Shown here in pieces: positions 44,060 to 55,945 of a stretch of 64,000 nucleotides of DNA. A program made the translations under genes and the position numbers. The notes below the pieces were generated by a model. It had not been told where the DNA came from and did no database searches. It saw only the letters and a program-made list of their open reading frames with translations. This DNA is from Typhlomys cinereus (taxonomy: Eukaryota; Chordata; Mammalia; Rodentia; Platacanthomyidae). The stretch's first letter is position 1. Each line of letters begins with the position of its first letter. The stretch spans positions 62,786-126,785 of the forward strand of contig JALPQD010000208.1 in the NCBI GenBank assembly GCA_023101885.1. The letters are read 5' to 3'.

Positions 44060-44165
44060 TGTAGCTGAGAATTATGTAGCTGAGAATGTCCCTGAGCTTC
44101 TGATCCTGCCGCCTGCACCTCCCAACTGTTGGGATTACAGGTGTTCTCCACTACTAATTTGTGTG
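44060..44165 (-). repeat. B1-like remnant with a short tandem duplication
   Basis: 'tatgtagctgagaat' occurs twice in a row near 44059-44089. The downstream part matches a minus-strand B1 ('cccaactgttgggattacagg'). Confidence 0.65.
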
Positions 44166-44300
44166 ACGTTGGGGATCACGCCCAGTGTGTATTTAGAACA
44201 TTATCTAAGCTCTTGTGAAATTCCTGAACATTATAGAGGGAAGAGAACTTGAAGAATGTCTCATTCCACCTGCTTGGGAAGTGTATATACATGCACATGA

Positions 44301-44342
<42 letters not shown>
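44301..44342. repeat. (CA)n microsatellite
   Basis: Uninterrupted CA run of about 40 bases. Confidence 0.96.
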
Positions 44343-44346
<4 letters not shown>

Positions 44347-44514
44347 CTAGACGAGGCAAAGGGGAAGTGCATAGCTAGAGGGTAAGCCACGGAAACCAAA
44401 ACCAAAACCCCAACTTCATGTTCCCTTAATTATCTTCCCATTATGCCAGTAGGGCAGGCAAAGTGGAACAAGTCCTGTGGAGAGTTCTGAAACAACAACA
44501 ACGACAAAAAAGAC

Positions 44515-44645
44515 TGAGCTTAGTTATGTACACACCTATAGTTATAATCCCAGTACCTGGATTAAGATGAGTTTGAAGCCAGCCTGAGCAACATAGTGAG
44601 TTAGGACCAGCCTGTGTTACAGCAAGACCTTGTCAAAAAAGAAAA
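44515..44645 (+). repeat. B1-like SINE remnant
   Basis: 'aatcccagtacctggattaag' and 'gccagcctgagcaacatag' match B1 with a gap. Confidence 0.65.
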
Positions 44646-45387
44646 CAGAAACAGAACAGAAACCACCATACTGAGAATTGTTACTAATGTGACAAACATA
44701 CACAGATAATAGCATCTTCAGCTTTTCTTAATGTCCTTTGCCTTTTCAAATAGGCTACTTAAGATAGTGAACAAACACTGGTTTCCTATTTTAGCTATCT
44801 GAGCTAGAGAGAGCCAAGCCGCAAGTGGCCAATCAAATCCTAGTTGGCCATCATGAAAGTGCCTCCCGTGGGCCACCAGGGGGCAAGAATGAGCACCGAT
44901 ATAGCCCCAACCAACAATAGCCCCAACCAACAAACCGAATGTTAATTGGGTAAAGAGAAGGGAGCTATGAAATTTATAGACACCAGACATCAACAACTTC
45001 AGGCCTCCACATGTGCGCATACACACATGCTCACACACATGTGAACATGCTTACACATACACCCTCCACATGCACACCTAAAAAGAAACATTTAAAAATA
45101 AATAATAAATAATTGTGTTCTCCTTTACTCGTCTCCCTTTTCATCTTTTGGTCATTTCCCTGCCACAAGGATTCTTCTGAAGGTCTCCAGTGGATAGTGG
45201 CTGGAAAAATGTCAAATGGATAAAGGACTAAAACACGTGATGGAAGATAAGAGATGCGGCTTTCAGCTTTGCCTTTCTGAGTCAGGAGGCTGAGTCAAGA
45301 GGAAGATAGACAGCAGCCCTCGGACCACATGACAAGTTACCAATCAGTCTAAGGAACATGACAAGGCTCTTAAAGAGAAGGGGGAGA

Positions 45388-45500
45388 CTTGGGCTAGAGA
45401 GATGGCTCAGGGGTTAAGCCTTTGCCTCAAATGCAGAAGGACCTGAGTTCAGATTTCAGACCCTGTGTAAAAATGCTGGGCAGAAATGGCAAGCTGGAAC
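45388..45500 (+). repeat. Type B SINE, 3' truncated
   Basis: A good head at 45392 ('gggctagagagatggctcagg') and body to 'gcagaaatggcaagctgg', after which unrelated sequence follows. Confidence 0.8.
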
Positions 45501-45504
45501 AAAA

Positions 45505-46555
45505 AAAGGGGGGAACGCAAGGGTTTTTTTTATTACATTGGATCTGCTCGGACAGTCTAAGAAGTGCTAGTGATGGCAGTCCGTATTTACTGAGAACAGT
45601 AAGATTCTGGCCCACTCAGCTGCCATCTTTCATGCTGCTAGAAACTGTGGAATTCTGCAAGATTGAAGATGCGATTTTTCAGGTCAGACTCTAGCCAGCC
45701 ACTTCCTCCATAGTGCCCAGGAACTACTAACAAGGTAGATCTGATTCACATCCTAAACTCCACATTTTTCTTTTCTTTTTGACTAGGTCTCAACTATGCA
45801 GTCCAGGCTAATCTCAATTTTGCAAACAGCAGGGATTATGATGCCCTGCACCTCTAGCATTTTCTACAGTGGTAACCTTGGGGAGTGACCTACCGTCTTT
45901 ACACCTCAATTTCCTCATAAGTAAAATGAAGTCAATATTATTCATCTCAGGGAGGGTAACTCTACAAATTGAATTAGTATTTCTAATGTTTTTAAAGCAG
46001 CGTTTGATTTAAAATAAGTACGATATAGGGAAGTGAGTACAGAGATGGAAGTGGAGCTCAGAGTACATTTGCCCAAGTCTCTGGGTTTGATCCCAGCAAT
46101 AGGAAATGATGATGATGATGATAAGATTGGTGTGGTTATTAAGTAACATCCCGAAGTGTCTGGCACATACCAGTGATTAATAAACATTAGCTTCTTTTCC
46201 CTAAATAGAAGGATATATTTTCGTAGGGCTCAAATCCCAGAGAACTTTCTCAAGACTAGAAGAGTTCAAAAAGAGGGAAAAATAACTGGACATGGAAAGA
46301 AAAAACAGAGGAGAGGAGAGAATAGGAAAACGAAAAAAGGGAAAAGAAAAAAAAATCTGGAAAGAAGACGGAAGAAGATTATTCAGGACAAGGAAAACGA
46401 AAAGTGATTTTCTGGAAGGTTTGTTTTTTTTTTTTCAAACACAGGAAGAAAAGAAAGGAAGACAATTGGGGACCCAGATCCAGAAGGTCGTGAAGAGCCC
46501 CATGTGCCCATCTTGGTATCCAAGAGACTACTCCCAGGTGACACGGGTTTAGGAA
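45505..46555. other. TTLL6 5' intron or promoter-distal segment, no gene
   Basis: Mostly unique DNA. A purine-rich stretch at 46265-46410 produces Lys/Arg-rich frames that are compositional. Confidence 0.5.
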
Positions 46556-46559
46556 AACC

Positions 46560-47270
46560 TGGAAGGGCCGGAAGAGAGTGAGCGTTACTAGGGAGCGGAT
46601 CAGTGATGATGAGGAGCCGGCGTCGTGGAACGCCATCGAGAGTCGCAGAGGGGTCTCCCGAGGGAACCGGGCCCTGCGTGGGCTGAGGGGACAGTGTGGA
46701 GCCAAGTTTTCAGAAGAAAGGCACCCGGACAGGGGCTGCGATTCAGGGCCAGCCCGGCTCTGGAGCGTTCTTACCCGCGATTTCTACAGCCGCTGCTCTC
46801 CCCGGTTCCGTGGCCCGGATCTCTGGCTACCTTCTTAGCAAGACCCTCTCCTCCGAGGCCTAGGGACTCACACTCCCATTGGCTACCAGATCATGGGGAC
46901 CCCATCCCCAATCCGCGCCCCTCCTCACCTCGGGTCCGTCCGGCCTTCATATTTGCATACAGGGCCTCCCCGGCTTTCGATTGGCCCCCGCAGCAGGCGG
47001 CCATGCCCCCTCGGTCCGGAATCTAATCAACCGTCCGGCGCCCGAGAGGGAAGCGCCCAGGTTGTCCCGGGAGACGCGCAGGACGCACGGGCTTGCGCTC
47101 GGTGGCGCGCGGGGCGCAATTTACAGCTTGCCCTCCGCCTGGCCACGTCTCCCCACCCGGGGGATCGTCACCACCCCTGGGACAGAGAACGCATGGCTTC
47201 CAAGCCTCTGCTCGACAGAGCTGGGGAAGCGCGGGGAACCGTTTCATGTAGGACCTTCTGGCGACCGTAA
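46560..47270 (-). promoter_or_regulatory. TTLL6: CpG island, probable TTLL6 promoter
   Basis: CpG-rich block upstream of the TTLL6 coding exons. On the minus strand it carries two CCAAT boxes (plus-strand ATTGG at 46878-46882 and 46980-46984) and an octamer ATTTGCAT at 46951-46958. Box orientation favours leftward transcription toward TTLL6. A loose X-box-like site (GTTGTCCCGGGAGAC, 47061-47075) may fit RFX control of a ciliary gene, but it has several mismatches. The first non-coding exon was not delimited. Confidence 0.6.
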
Positions 47271-47719
47271 ACACCCAAATCCAGAAGGATGCTGTGCGGA
47301 TAGGGCCTTGAACTGAGACCAAATCAAGCCCTTAGGCATATTTGTGCCCTTAGGCATATATGGACCGCCTGCCCGACCTCTCTGGGACTTGGCTTCAGTA
47401 AAGTGGGTATTACACACCTGAATCATGACATTACTCCCAGAACTGGGGGCAGGAAGGAGGGTGTTATGGTCTCCACGGAACTAACCAGTAAGAGAGGGCC
47501 ACCCAGGCCGACTGACGACTCTGTGAGGCTTAAAAAACCAGGACTCTTGTCTTCCAACGACGACTCTGGGACTTTATGAGCCATAGGGAACCGTGGTGGT
47601 GAATACGATCAAACCACTTGGTTTCCTCCCATCTTAACCTGTACTGCTACCTACCAGACCACTTACATAGACGAAAGAAAAGAAGTTCCTGGAACAGGAG
47701 TTAATTCGGGATTTGTCGA

Positions 47720-48375
47720 AAGATCAAATGAAACTACTGTGGTTTTCAGGCAGTTTTAGCAGCCACGCTGGGATCGTCTCTGAAGGTCTTGGAAAGCCAT
47801 CTCCCACTGCTAGGATTACCCTAGAGGCACACCCCATGTGGAGAAGGAAGAACTGACTTTAACCCTCCACAACAGATAAAGTGGTCAATCTCCACACACC
47901 CCCAACCCTTCTGCTTGTGAAAGGATATGGAGATTAGTTCTCTATTGTAGATAAACCCTACCTTGAGGTCACGCACAAGATCCAGTAGGGTTAGGCTCCA
48001 AGGTGAATGGACCAATGAGATGTGGAGGATGGAGAAAAGCTCCAATCGGGTTTACAAAAACTAGATCTAATCAAAGAGGAAAGACCATCTTTCCTGGGCT
48101 TACATAAATGCATGAATATACCTGACCTTGGCAGCCATCTTTGGCACCTGCCCCTCATGGCACTCCACATATGGAGCCCATGAGTTCTTTTCCAACTCCA
48201 TGCCTATCATGGAGTCCACGCCTGGAATCCATGAGTTCTCCAGGATGCCCTAGCCCCTCATGGTACTCCACCTCTGACGCCTGTGAGTTCCCTTCTCTCT
48301 CTCCTCCAATAAACTCTACCTTAATCCTCTAAGAGCGTTCTGGTTTCAATCTTCAACTCCAAGCACAAGAACATG
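47720..48375 (+). mobile_element. Solo LTR of an endogenous retrovirus (family L), copy 1
   Basis: Shares with three other plus-strand copies 'gcagccatctttggc', 'cccctcatggcactccac' and the end 'aataaactctaccttaatcc' with poly(A) signal at 48308-48313, followed by 'tctggtttcaatcttc'. No internal coding sequence adjoins. The 5' edge is approximate. Confidence 0.75.
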
Positions 48376-48779
48376 GATATATACAGACTCCTAGAGAGTG
48401 ACCCGTAACAGTTTCAGTTTTGTTGTGTTTGTCTGTCTGTCTGTCTGTGTTTGTTTGAAACCTGATTTCGAGTAACCCAAACTGACCTGAAATTCCTGAT
48501 CCTCCTGCTTCTGCTTTCCAAGTGCTGCAGTTACCAGGCATAGGCCATTATGTCCAGTTTTACACTTCTGAGTATGGAACCTATGTTAAGCACTCTGCCA
48601 ACTGAAGCTAGGTCCCTCTTCATTCATTTTGCAGGTGTTTTATTTGATGTGTCAGAAAAATATTTGCACTACATCATATGCACAAAGGATTTTTATCAGC
48701 ATTGCCCTTTCTGCCCATGAGCTCTCTATCAAGAGGGTGTATCTATCAGAGAGACTTACTTCTTGGATATTCTTAAAAA

Positions 48780-49245
48780 ATAATAATAATGGTGTTGGGC
48801 TCATGGTGGGACTCAATGGTAGAGTGCTTATTTAGTACACACAGAGCTTGGGCTTTGCTCTTGGGCCCTGGAAAAGTGTTAACAGACTCATGAATTTTTT
48901 TCATAATTTGAAGCAACTGAAATACCTTCCTTCATAAAGCCAGCTGGATCCCCAGCGGTCTGCAGTTACTCCCTACTGAACTGGTAGCCTGAATTCCTTA
49001 CAGCGCAGGAAGTTACCTCCTTACCAGCTGATCTATACTGGCAGGAGACTAGAGCCTTGAGGATGAGGGTCATCCTGCATCCTGAGCTTGCCGTTTACCC
49101 TGGAGAGAAGAGAGGAACCCAGGTGGAATTAACAGCCAGTCTGCAGCTTTCCCAGGAAGCTTTCTGCCAACTACTCCTCTTCCCTCTTCTCTGCAACTGT
49201 CAAGTTGTGCTGCCCCTCGTCCTCCATAGCGCCCTAAGGATCTGT
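48780..49245. other. Intergenic stretch, no gene seen
   Basis: Contains an ID-like fragment near 48800-48870 ('gggactcaatggtagagtgc'). The remainder is unique. Confidence 0.5.
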
Positions 49246-49248
49246 CAC

Positions 49249-49690
49249 AGTTAGGCACAGGTGTCAACTTGACAATTGAGGGTTTGAGCTCTGGGCATAT
49301 TTGTGGAGAATTAGTGGTTGAGTTGGGCCCAGAGCAAACCTGCAGGAGATTGTCTAGCTGATGGGGAGGGCCCGGCCTATGGTGGATGAGACTAGGCCCT
49401 GGAATAAAAGACGGAAGGCTGGTTAAAAGAGTTGGCATTCTTGTGTACACTTGGCCCGACATGCTGGTCTGGCAAGTAAAGATCTGTCCCTCTCTCAGCT
49501 GTTATGTGATGATGATGTGGCCATTTCCCTCAGCCCTGGTGTTGGCGCATGCTCTCCCGTCAAGCTGGACTAAAAACTGTAACCAGTAATCATAAAAGAA
49601 AATAAATTCCTTGTTCCCTTATGCCCTTTGATGGTGATTTATCAGCAACTGTGCAAGTGAACTGCAACAGGGTCCATCATCCACTGGTCA
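49249..49690 (+). repeat. Interspersed repeat, 'ggtgtcaacttgac' family, copy 3
   Basis: Best-preserved copy in the window, with 'cacaggtgtcaacttgacaa' at 49257 and 'aaaataaattccttgttccc' near 49600. Confidence 0.85.
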
Positions 49691-50236
49691 CTGGGCAGAT
49701 GCTTCCTTAATCATTCTTCCCCAGCCAATCTGTGTCTTCCCCAGTGATCTACAGATCCGCTCCACCTGGCCTCACACTCAGCTTCCCAGTCCCTTGGGAG
49801 AGTGATTGTGATGGAAATGAGGGAGAAGATGCGAGAAAGGCAGCAGTGAAGATTTACTACTGCTTCCAGAGGCTCTTCATTAAATTCCTCGAGAACTGGT
49901 TATTTGTGAGAGAGCAGGCTGCAAGGAGAGCTAATAGGCTCTAGTACTACTGCCATCCTTTCAGGATGGAGTGATAGGAGCAAACTGCACATGCCATACA
50001 GCTGCCCCTACTGTAGGCCAAGCCAGCTTAGCTTCAACAGTCAGGTACACCTCAGGGTCAGAGAGTGACAGCCAAGAAATCAGAGAACGTCAGTGATTTG
50101 CAGGAGGCAAACCAGAGACAGAAAACTAACTGGGTGTGATGTCACATGCCTGTGAAACTAGCAATCTGGAGACTAGGTATGAAAGATGGAAACTGAATAT
50201 CGGAAGGTCTTTCCAGCTGTCAAGATATTTGTGTTG

Positions 50237-50500
50237 GGGGGCTGGAGAGGTGGCTCAGGGGTTAAGCCTCTGCCTTACAGGCAGAAGGTCCTGAGTTCGG
50301 ATCCTAGACCCCACGTATAGACGCCAGGGCAGAAGCGGGGACGGCCTGCGTTTCTGGTCCTGGTAGGGTGGAGCCTGTGAATCCCGGGGCAGAATAAACA
50401 AGGGTTCCCGAATTCGCCCGTGGTTCTACACACACAAACGCACATACACATACACATATGTGCACGCACGCACAGTTGAATAAATAATAATAATAAAAAA
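50237..50500 (+). repeat. Type A SINE
   Basis: Head at 50237, full body, 'cagttgaataaataataa' tail. It lacks a short segment before 'gggttcccgaattcg'. Confidence 0.92.
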
Positions 50501-50623
50501 TGTGTTGGGTTTTCTCCTCTGAGCTTTAGCTCAAAGACAAGAAAGAGAATAAAAAAAGATAAGTACATGTATACATGCATTGCACACACACACACATACA
50601 CACATGAAATATGTTGGGATTCT

Positions 50624-50662
50624 TGCTAGATCAAAAGGATCTTGCTAGATTAAAAGGATCCT
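50624..50662. repeat. Short tandem duplication, about 20 bp
   Basis: 'cttgctagatcaaaaggat' is followed immediately by 'cttgctagattaaaaggat'. Confidence 0.9.
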
Positions 50663-50959
50663 TGGAAGCGCATCTTCCACCTCCAGCAGTTTTCTTGCTT
50701 TCAGATGAGGAAACCGAGCCCTAGACAAGCATGGTGGCTTACCCAAGGCCTTTGTCTGATAGTAGTGCCTGGCCCCTTCTTTCCTCCACGTGCTCTGACA
50801 ACTAGAAATCAAATGTCCCGCTTCTGACTCTTCTGCATTTCGCCGTGCATCCCTCTTTGAGGAAACGGAAAGAAAAGGACCCTAGAATGGGTCTTGTCTT
50901 CTTCCTCCTCCTTCATCTTCAAGGAAGCAGCTATCCTAGAAAAGAGCTGTTCGTGGCTA

Positions 50960-51239
50960 TTTTTATTTTTATTTTTTTATTTATTCAATTGTGTGTGGGG
51001 GGTATATGTATGTATGTGTGTGTGTATGTGTAGAACCAAGGGTGAATTCGGGAATCATCGTTTACCGCTTCTACCTCCTCTTTGCTCTGCCCTAGGATTC
51101 ACAGGCTCCGTCCACCAGGACCAGAAACGCAGGCCGCCCCCACTTCCGCCCGGAGTTTGTACATGGGATCTAGGATCCAAACTCAGGACCCTTTGCCTGC
51201 AAGGCAGAGGCCTAACCCCTGAGCCACCTCTCCAGCCCC
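50960..51239 (-). repeat. Type A SINE
   Basis: Minus-strand copy, reversed head ends at 51239, directly upstream of the RPL37A pseudogene. Confidence 0.92.
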
Positions 51240-51296
51240 ATCTCGTGGTTATTTTTAAAGTATTCTTTTTTCCTCCCTGAGCCCAGGGCCTAGGTG

Positions 51297-51605
51297 ATGC
51301 CAACATGGCTAAACGAACCCACTATGGTGCCTCTCTGAGGAAAATGGTGAAGAAAATTGAAATCAGCCAATGTGCCAAATACACTTGCTCTTTCTGTGGC
51401 AACACCAAGATGAAGAAACGAGTGTGGGCATCTGGCACTGTGGTTCTTGCATGCAAACAGTGGCAGGCAGAACCTGGACCTACACCACCACTTCTGCTGT
51501 CAGTCAAATCGGCCATCGGAAGACTGAAGGAATGGAAAGACCAGTAGAAACACCACCATCTGACATCCATACCTGCAATAATTGGGTTAATTTGTGTAAC
51601 AACAA
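51297..51605 (+). pseudogene. RPL37A: RPL37A processed pseudogene
   Basis: Intronless copy of the 60S ribosomal protein L37a mRNA, on the plus strand between TTLL6 and CALCOCO2. From the ATG at 51305 it reads MAKRT, then [16 protein letters not shown] and YTCSFCG, which are RPL37A. Damage: 11 codons are lost in frame after MAKRT; one base is missing near 51422, shifting into the frame that holds [14 protein letters not shown] and TYTTTSAVS; about two more bases are lost near 51505, restoring [14 protein letters not shown] and the stop at 51545-51547. Two zinc-binding cysteines of the second CxxC pair fall in the shifted frame. A 3' UTR-like 'gggttaatttgtgtaac' follows. Not functional as a ribosomal protein gene. 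Confidence 0.95.
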
Positions 51606-52147
51606 CAAAATTATTCCTTTTTTGGGGGGGATGATCCTAGAAACAAAGAAATGTATTTTACAAAAGTAACCTCACTGCAAAAGAAATTGGCACATTCCTT
51701 TTATTGTATTTATTTTTCGAAGCAGAATTGAAGTTGATTAAGAAATTTTTAAATAGATTTTTAAATTATATGTGAATGCACATAGGTACAAATGTATCAC
51801 GGAACACACATAGAACTCAGAGGACAACTCATTGAGAATTGGTTCTCTCTTTCCACCTTGTTGGCTCTGGGAATTGAATTTCATATTGTCAGACTTGGCT
51901 GCAAGCGCCTTTACCTATTAAGTCACCCACTAGTCTTAACTTAGATTTTAAGCACAAGGGTTAAGAGAAAGTAAGGCACTCAGGAAGAGAGGGATGCCTG
52001 AAAACAACATTGGTATGGACTTCTCTGCTTTGTTTTCTTGAGACGAGGGTCTTGCTGAGCAGCTCAGACTGGCCTTAACTCATGGCAATTTTCCTGAAGA
52101 CTGAAAATGTGCAGGAGCCAAGGAATCAGCAAATGTTAGCATTTCTT

Positions 52148-52440
52148 TTTTTTAAATTTTTATTATTTATTACTTATTCAATTTGTGCATATGTATGTGT
52201 GTGCGTGTGTGTTTGTATGTGTGTGTGTGTGTAAAACCACGGACGAATTCGGGAACCACCATGGACCACCTCCATCTCCTGTTTACTCTGCCCTGGGATT
52301 CACAGGCTCCGCCCTACTAGGACCAGAAACGCAGGCCGCCCCGCTTCTGCCAGGCGTCTATACGTGGGGTATAGGATCCGAACTCAGGACCTTCCGCCTG
52401 CAAGGCAAAGGCTTAACCCCTGAGCCACCTCTCCAGCCCC
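52148..52440 (-). repeat. Type A SINE with 16-bp target-site duplication
   Basis: Minus-strand full-length copy flanked by 'aatgttagcatttctt' at 52132-52147 and 52441-52456, a perfect duplication that marks a recent insertion. Confidence 0.96.
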
Positions 52441-52456
52441 AATGTTAGCATTTCTT

Positions 52457-52912
52457 GATGGGTTTAATAGGCAATTTGGTTTGCCCACACATTTCAGGAA
52501 AGCACAATTAATGTGAGCCGTTTCCGGCTCCTGTTTTTCCTGAAGTTTATAAAACACCACGTTTGACCTGCATGGAGGTTATATCTCAGCCTAATTAGTC
52601 GTCACCTTTTTCCCATTGATTATTCAATCCCATCGAAAAATCTATACCCTGTGAAACCTAGGCGATGACAGAGACAGGAAACTTGAGGGAGGAAAAAAAA
52701 ATCTCTCTCCACCCTCATTTTCCATAGAGGTGAAAGTCCAACAGCCAGAGAGTCATGGCTGATGGGCAGGGCTGGGCAGAGCTGCTGGAGGAAAGCTGAA
52801 GGCAGCAGGCAGCCATGTAAGAACTGCTCCTTCGAAACTCCTTCCTCTTTCCTGCTCCTGCTTCCGGTTGTCCACAGCTGAAGATCTGGATGATCCTGTC
52901 TCACTAAGCCAA
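52457..52912. other. Intergenic stretch, no gene seen
   Basis: Unique sequence without repeats or a supportable frame. Confidence 0.5.
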
Positions 52913-52914
52913 AT

Positions 52915-53217
52915 TTTTAAAAAATATATTTATTTATTTGTTTGTTTGTTTAGTTAGTTAGTGTGTGTGTGTGTGTATCAGAGGGCACTGTGTGTCCCTG
53001 TGGAGGACCAAGGGTGACTTCGGGAATCATCCTGGATTGTTTCTACCTCCTTCTTGCTTTGCTCTGGGATTGCCCAGGCTCTGCCCACCAGAGCTGGAGG
53101 TTCAGGCTGCAGCCGTTTCTGCTAGGCATTTATTATGTGGGACCTGGGATTCCAAACTCAGAACCCTATCCTTTCGAGATAAGATCTTAATCCCTGAGCC
53201 ATCATCTCTCCAGCCCT
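52915..53217 (-). repeat. Type B SINE
   Basis: Minus-strand copy with (TTTA/TTTG)n at 52925-52960, a short (GT)n and reversed head ending at about 53215. Confidence 0.9.
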
Positions 53218-53261
53218 CACTAAGCCAAGTTTTAAAGCACTTGGCTGGCATGTATGGTTAG

Positions 53262-53715
53262 TATGGTGGGTTGGGTGTCTTCACTCTTGCAGAAGCCTCG
53301 AGCTCTGGGTACATTTGTGAAGAAGTAGTCATTGAGCTAAGTCCTGAACAAATCTGCAAGAGAGTGTCAATTGATGGGGAAGGCGCAACCCATGGTGGGC
53401 GGGACTATTTCTTGGTTGTCTAATTGATGGGGAAGGCCCAGGCCATGGTGGGCGGGACTATTTCTTGGGCGGGTGGATAAAATGGAGGAAGTTGGTGCAG
53501 TAGTTTGGCATTCTTCTGCATACTTGGACAGACATGTTGTCTGTGTGACCAATTCCCTTGTATCCTGGTGTTGGTATGAGCTCTCTTGTCATGCTGGACT
53601 AAGAATTGTGACTGAGAATTACACACACACACACACACACACACATAGACACATACACACATATATATAATCCTGTGTGGTCATGAATTCATCTGCAACA
53701 TGAAGGCAAACTGAG
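53262..53715 (+). repeat. Interspersed repeat, 'ggtgtcaacttgac' family, copy 4, with internal duplication
   Basis: Diverged copy. The segment starting 'ttgatggggaaggc' at 53371 is repeated from 53424 (period 53). A (CA)n at about 53621-53645 interrupts its 3' part. Confidence 0.8.
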
Positions 53716-54221
53716 ACAGTTAGTGATTCCTGAGTCAGAGAGGGGAGCAAGCATCTCCATTACCACGGAGACTGCTCAGGAGAATGTGTGCAGTAGGGCA
53801 CGCCCTCTCCAGCCATCTCACTGTCCTCCAGTCCCCTTTTCTGCTGGCCAAGCTTACTATTCCATATGAAATCGTGCACCTCTCACCAAGACAATCTCTG
53901 CACCCAAACTTGAGTTAGGCTCCTCCGAGACCGAATCTTGATTAGGCTGTGACCTTGGGTCTGTTCTTGCCTAAATGCAGTTTGAGTCAGGAATTCTAAG
54001 GTCCTTTAAAGAGAATCCCCTATTGTTGGACTCCCAATATCTGATAATGTGATCAAATTCACACTCAGTACCAGAGGAGAGCTTTGAACTCCTGATCCTC
54101 CTGCCTCTACTTCCTCAAATACTGGGATATAGATAAATACCACCTGGCTCTTGGTATCAGTCTCTGGTCTGACTTTAGCAAGAATTCTCTGAAGCTGTGT
54201 TAAGCCAGAATTCCCCTGGAC

Positions 54222-54390
54222 CAGTGAGATAGCTTAACAGGTAAGGGCAAACTTGTATGAAAACCTGGTACCCTGAGTTTGGTCCCCAGAACCCATATGA
54301 TGGAAGAGAAAACAGAATTTCAAAAGTTGTTCTCTGACCTTCACAGTGGGTACCACCTCTCAAGTGAGTAAATAAATAAAACTGAAAAAA
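54222..54390 (+). repeat. B2/ID-superfamily SINE
   Basis: 'ggaccagtgagatagcttaacagg' head, 'gtttggtccccagaaccc', and an AAATA tail near 54372. Confidence 0.7.
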
Positions 54391-54869
54391 ATATTCCCTC
54401 TGTGGGCATGTGCATTATACATGCCCATGTTTGTGTGGTGCAGCACAGAAAGACATTGTATGTCTTGCTCCGTTAATCTTATCCTCTGCCTTATTCCTTA
54501 GAGATTAAGGGTTTTACTAAACCTGGAGCTATGCTGGCTGGCTAAACTGGAACTCCACTACCAGGGAGTCCCAGTGATTCTCCTGTCTCCACTCCACCTA
54601 CACAGTGCTGAAACAAATGAACACAGCCATGTCCAGCTTTTTAGTGTTAGGATCTGAACTCAGATCCTCATAGTTGTTCAGCAAGCATTTTTACCATTGA
54701 ATCATCTCTCCAGCTCTCTAGTCCCAGAATTTCCCTATTTTTGGTGTCGACCCTTGATGATAAATTTCCATCTATTGCTACCCCCCTCATAAGAGCCCTC
54801 CCCTTTTTCAATTAGATATAGGTGTCAATTTGACAATTGAGGGCTAAGCCTTTAGTCTTTTTTTTTTTT

Positions 54870-54891
54870 TTTTGTGGTGTGTGAGTGTGTG

Positions 54892-54959
<68 letters not shown>

Positions 54960-55193
54960 GCCATTGTATATGTCTATGAAGACCCAAGAGTGACTTCGGG
55001 GATCATCCTGGATTGCTTTACTTCCTCCTTTTGGCTTTGCTCTGGCAGGGCCAGAAGTGCTAGACCACCACTAGACCACCACCATTTCCATTTGTCTTTT
55101 TTTTTTTTTTTTTAACATAGGATCCAGGATCCAAACCCAGATCCTTCTGCTTTCAAAGCACAGGCTAAACCCCTGAGCCATCTCTGCAGTCCT
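54870..55193 (-). repeat. Type B SINE with (TG)n(GA)n tail, inserted in the repeat above
   Basis: TG run at 54886-54927, GA run at 54927-54957, and reversed head 'gagccatctctgcagtcc' at about 55176-55193. Confidence 0.85.
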
Positions 55194-55444
55194 TAAGCTC
55201 ATTCTGAAGAATTCTAGTTAAGGTCAACCTTGAGCAAGCCTGTGGGAGATTAAATAATTGATGAGGGAAGACCCAGCCCATACTGGATAGGACCATTCCC
55301 GGGGCAGGTGGGTAAGACAGAGAGCTGGTTCAGTGTTTTTGCATTCTTTGGTAGACTCACAGTCTGGAGGGTAAAGTTTGCCCCTCATAACAATTTGATG
55401 TGGTCAATTCCCTCTGCTCCTGATGATGTTATTCTTTTGGGGGA

Positions 55445-55945
55445 TGGTCTGTCCTCCACTCACCAAATGCCTCACATTGAGCACCAAATGTTACGGGATG
55501 ACGTGTCCCATTGCTGCAGGGTTCTTATGTTCGTCATCCAAGATTGAAACCAGATCACGTGTAAATGATTAAGGAAGAGTTTACTAGAGGAGAGAAAGGC
55601 TGGAACTCATGGACTCCAGACGTGGAATCCATGAGAAGCAAGGAACTAGAAACCAACTCACACACTCTACATGTGGCGTCTGGTAAGGGACAGGCTGCCA
55701 GGGTGTGGACTATTTATATACTTATGGAGGGGGGGAGCCTTTCCTCATTGGTTAGCTCATATTGGGTCACCAATTTGATGCCCACCTGGGGGTGGGCTGT
55801 TTCTGTACAGCAGAACTACTCTCCATATCCTTTCATAAGTAAAGGGTTGAGGGAAGTTGGGGAAGGGTGTGTTTCTTCGGGGTAATCACAGCGGTGGGGG
55901 ATGACCTTCCAAGACCTTCAGAGATGGTCCAGCATAGCCGCTCTA
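55445..55945 (-). mobile_element. LTR of endogenous retrovirus family L, minus strand, with a scrap of internal sequence
   Basis: Reverse complement of family L (shared 'ccttcagagatggtcc'-type 5' region and 'gttcttatgttcgtcatcca' region). On the minus strand the LTR end (ending CA) is followed by TT and TGG, the usual place of a primer-binding site. Only about 30 bases of internal sequence remain. Confidence 0.7.

Noticed and set aside
46292..46552. 86-codon Lys/Arg/Glu-rich plus-strand frame near the TTLL6 promoter
   Set aside because: Purine-rich low-complexity DNA; no domain, no conservation evidence.
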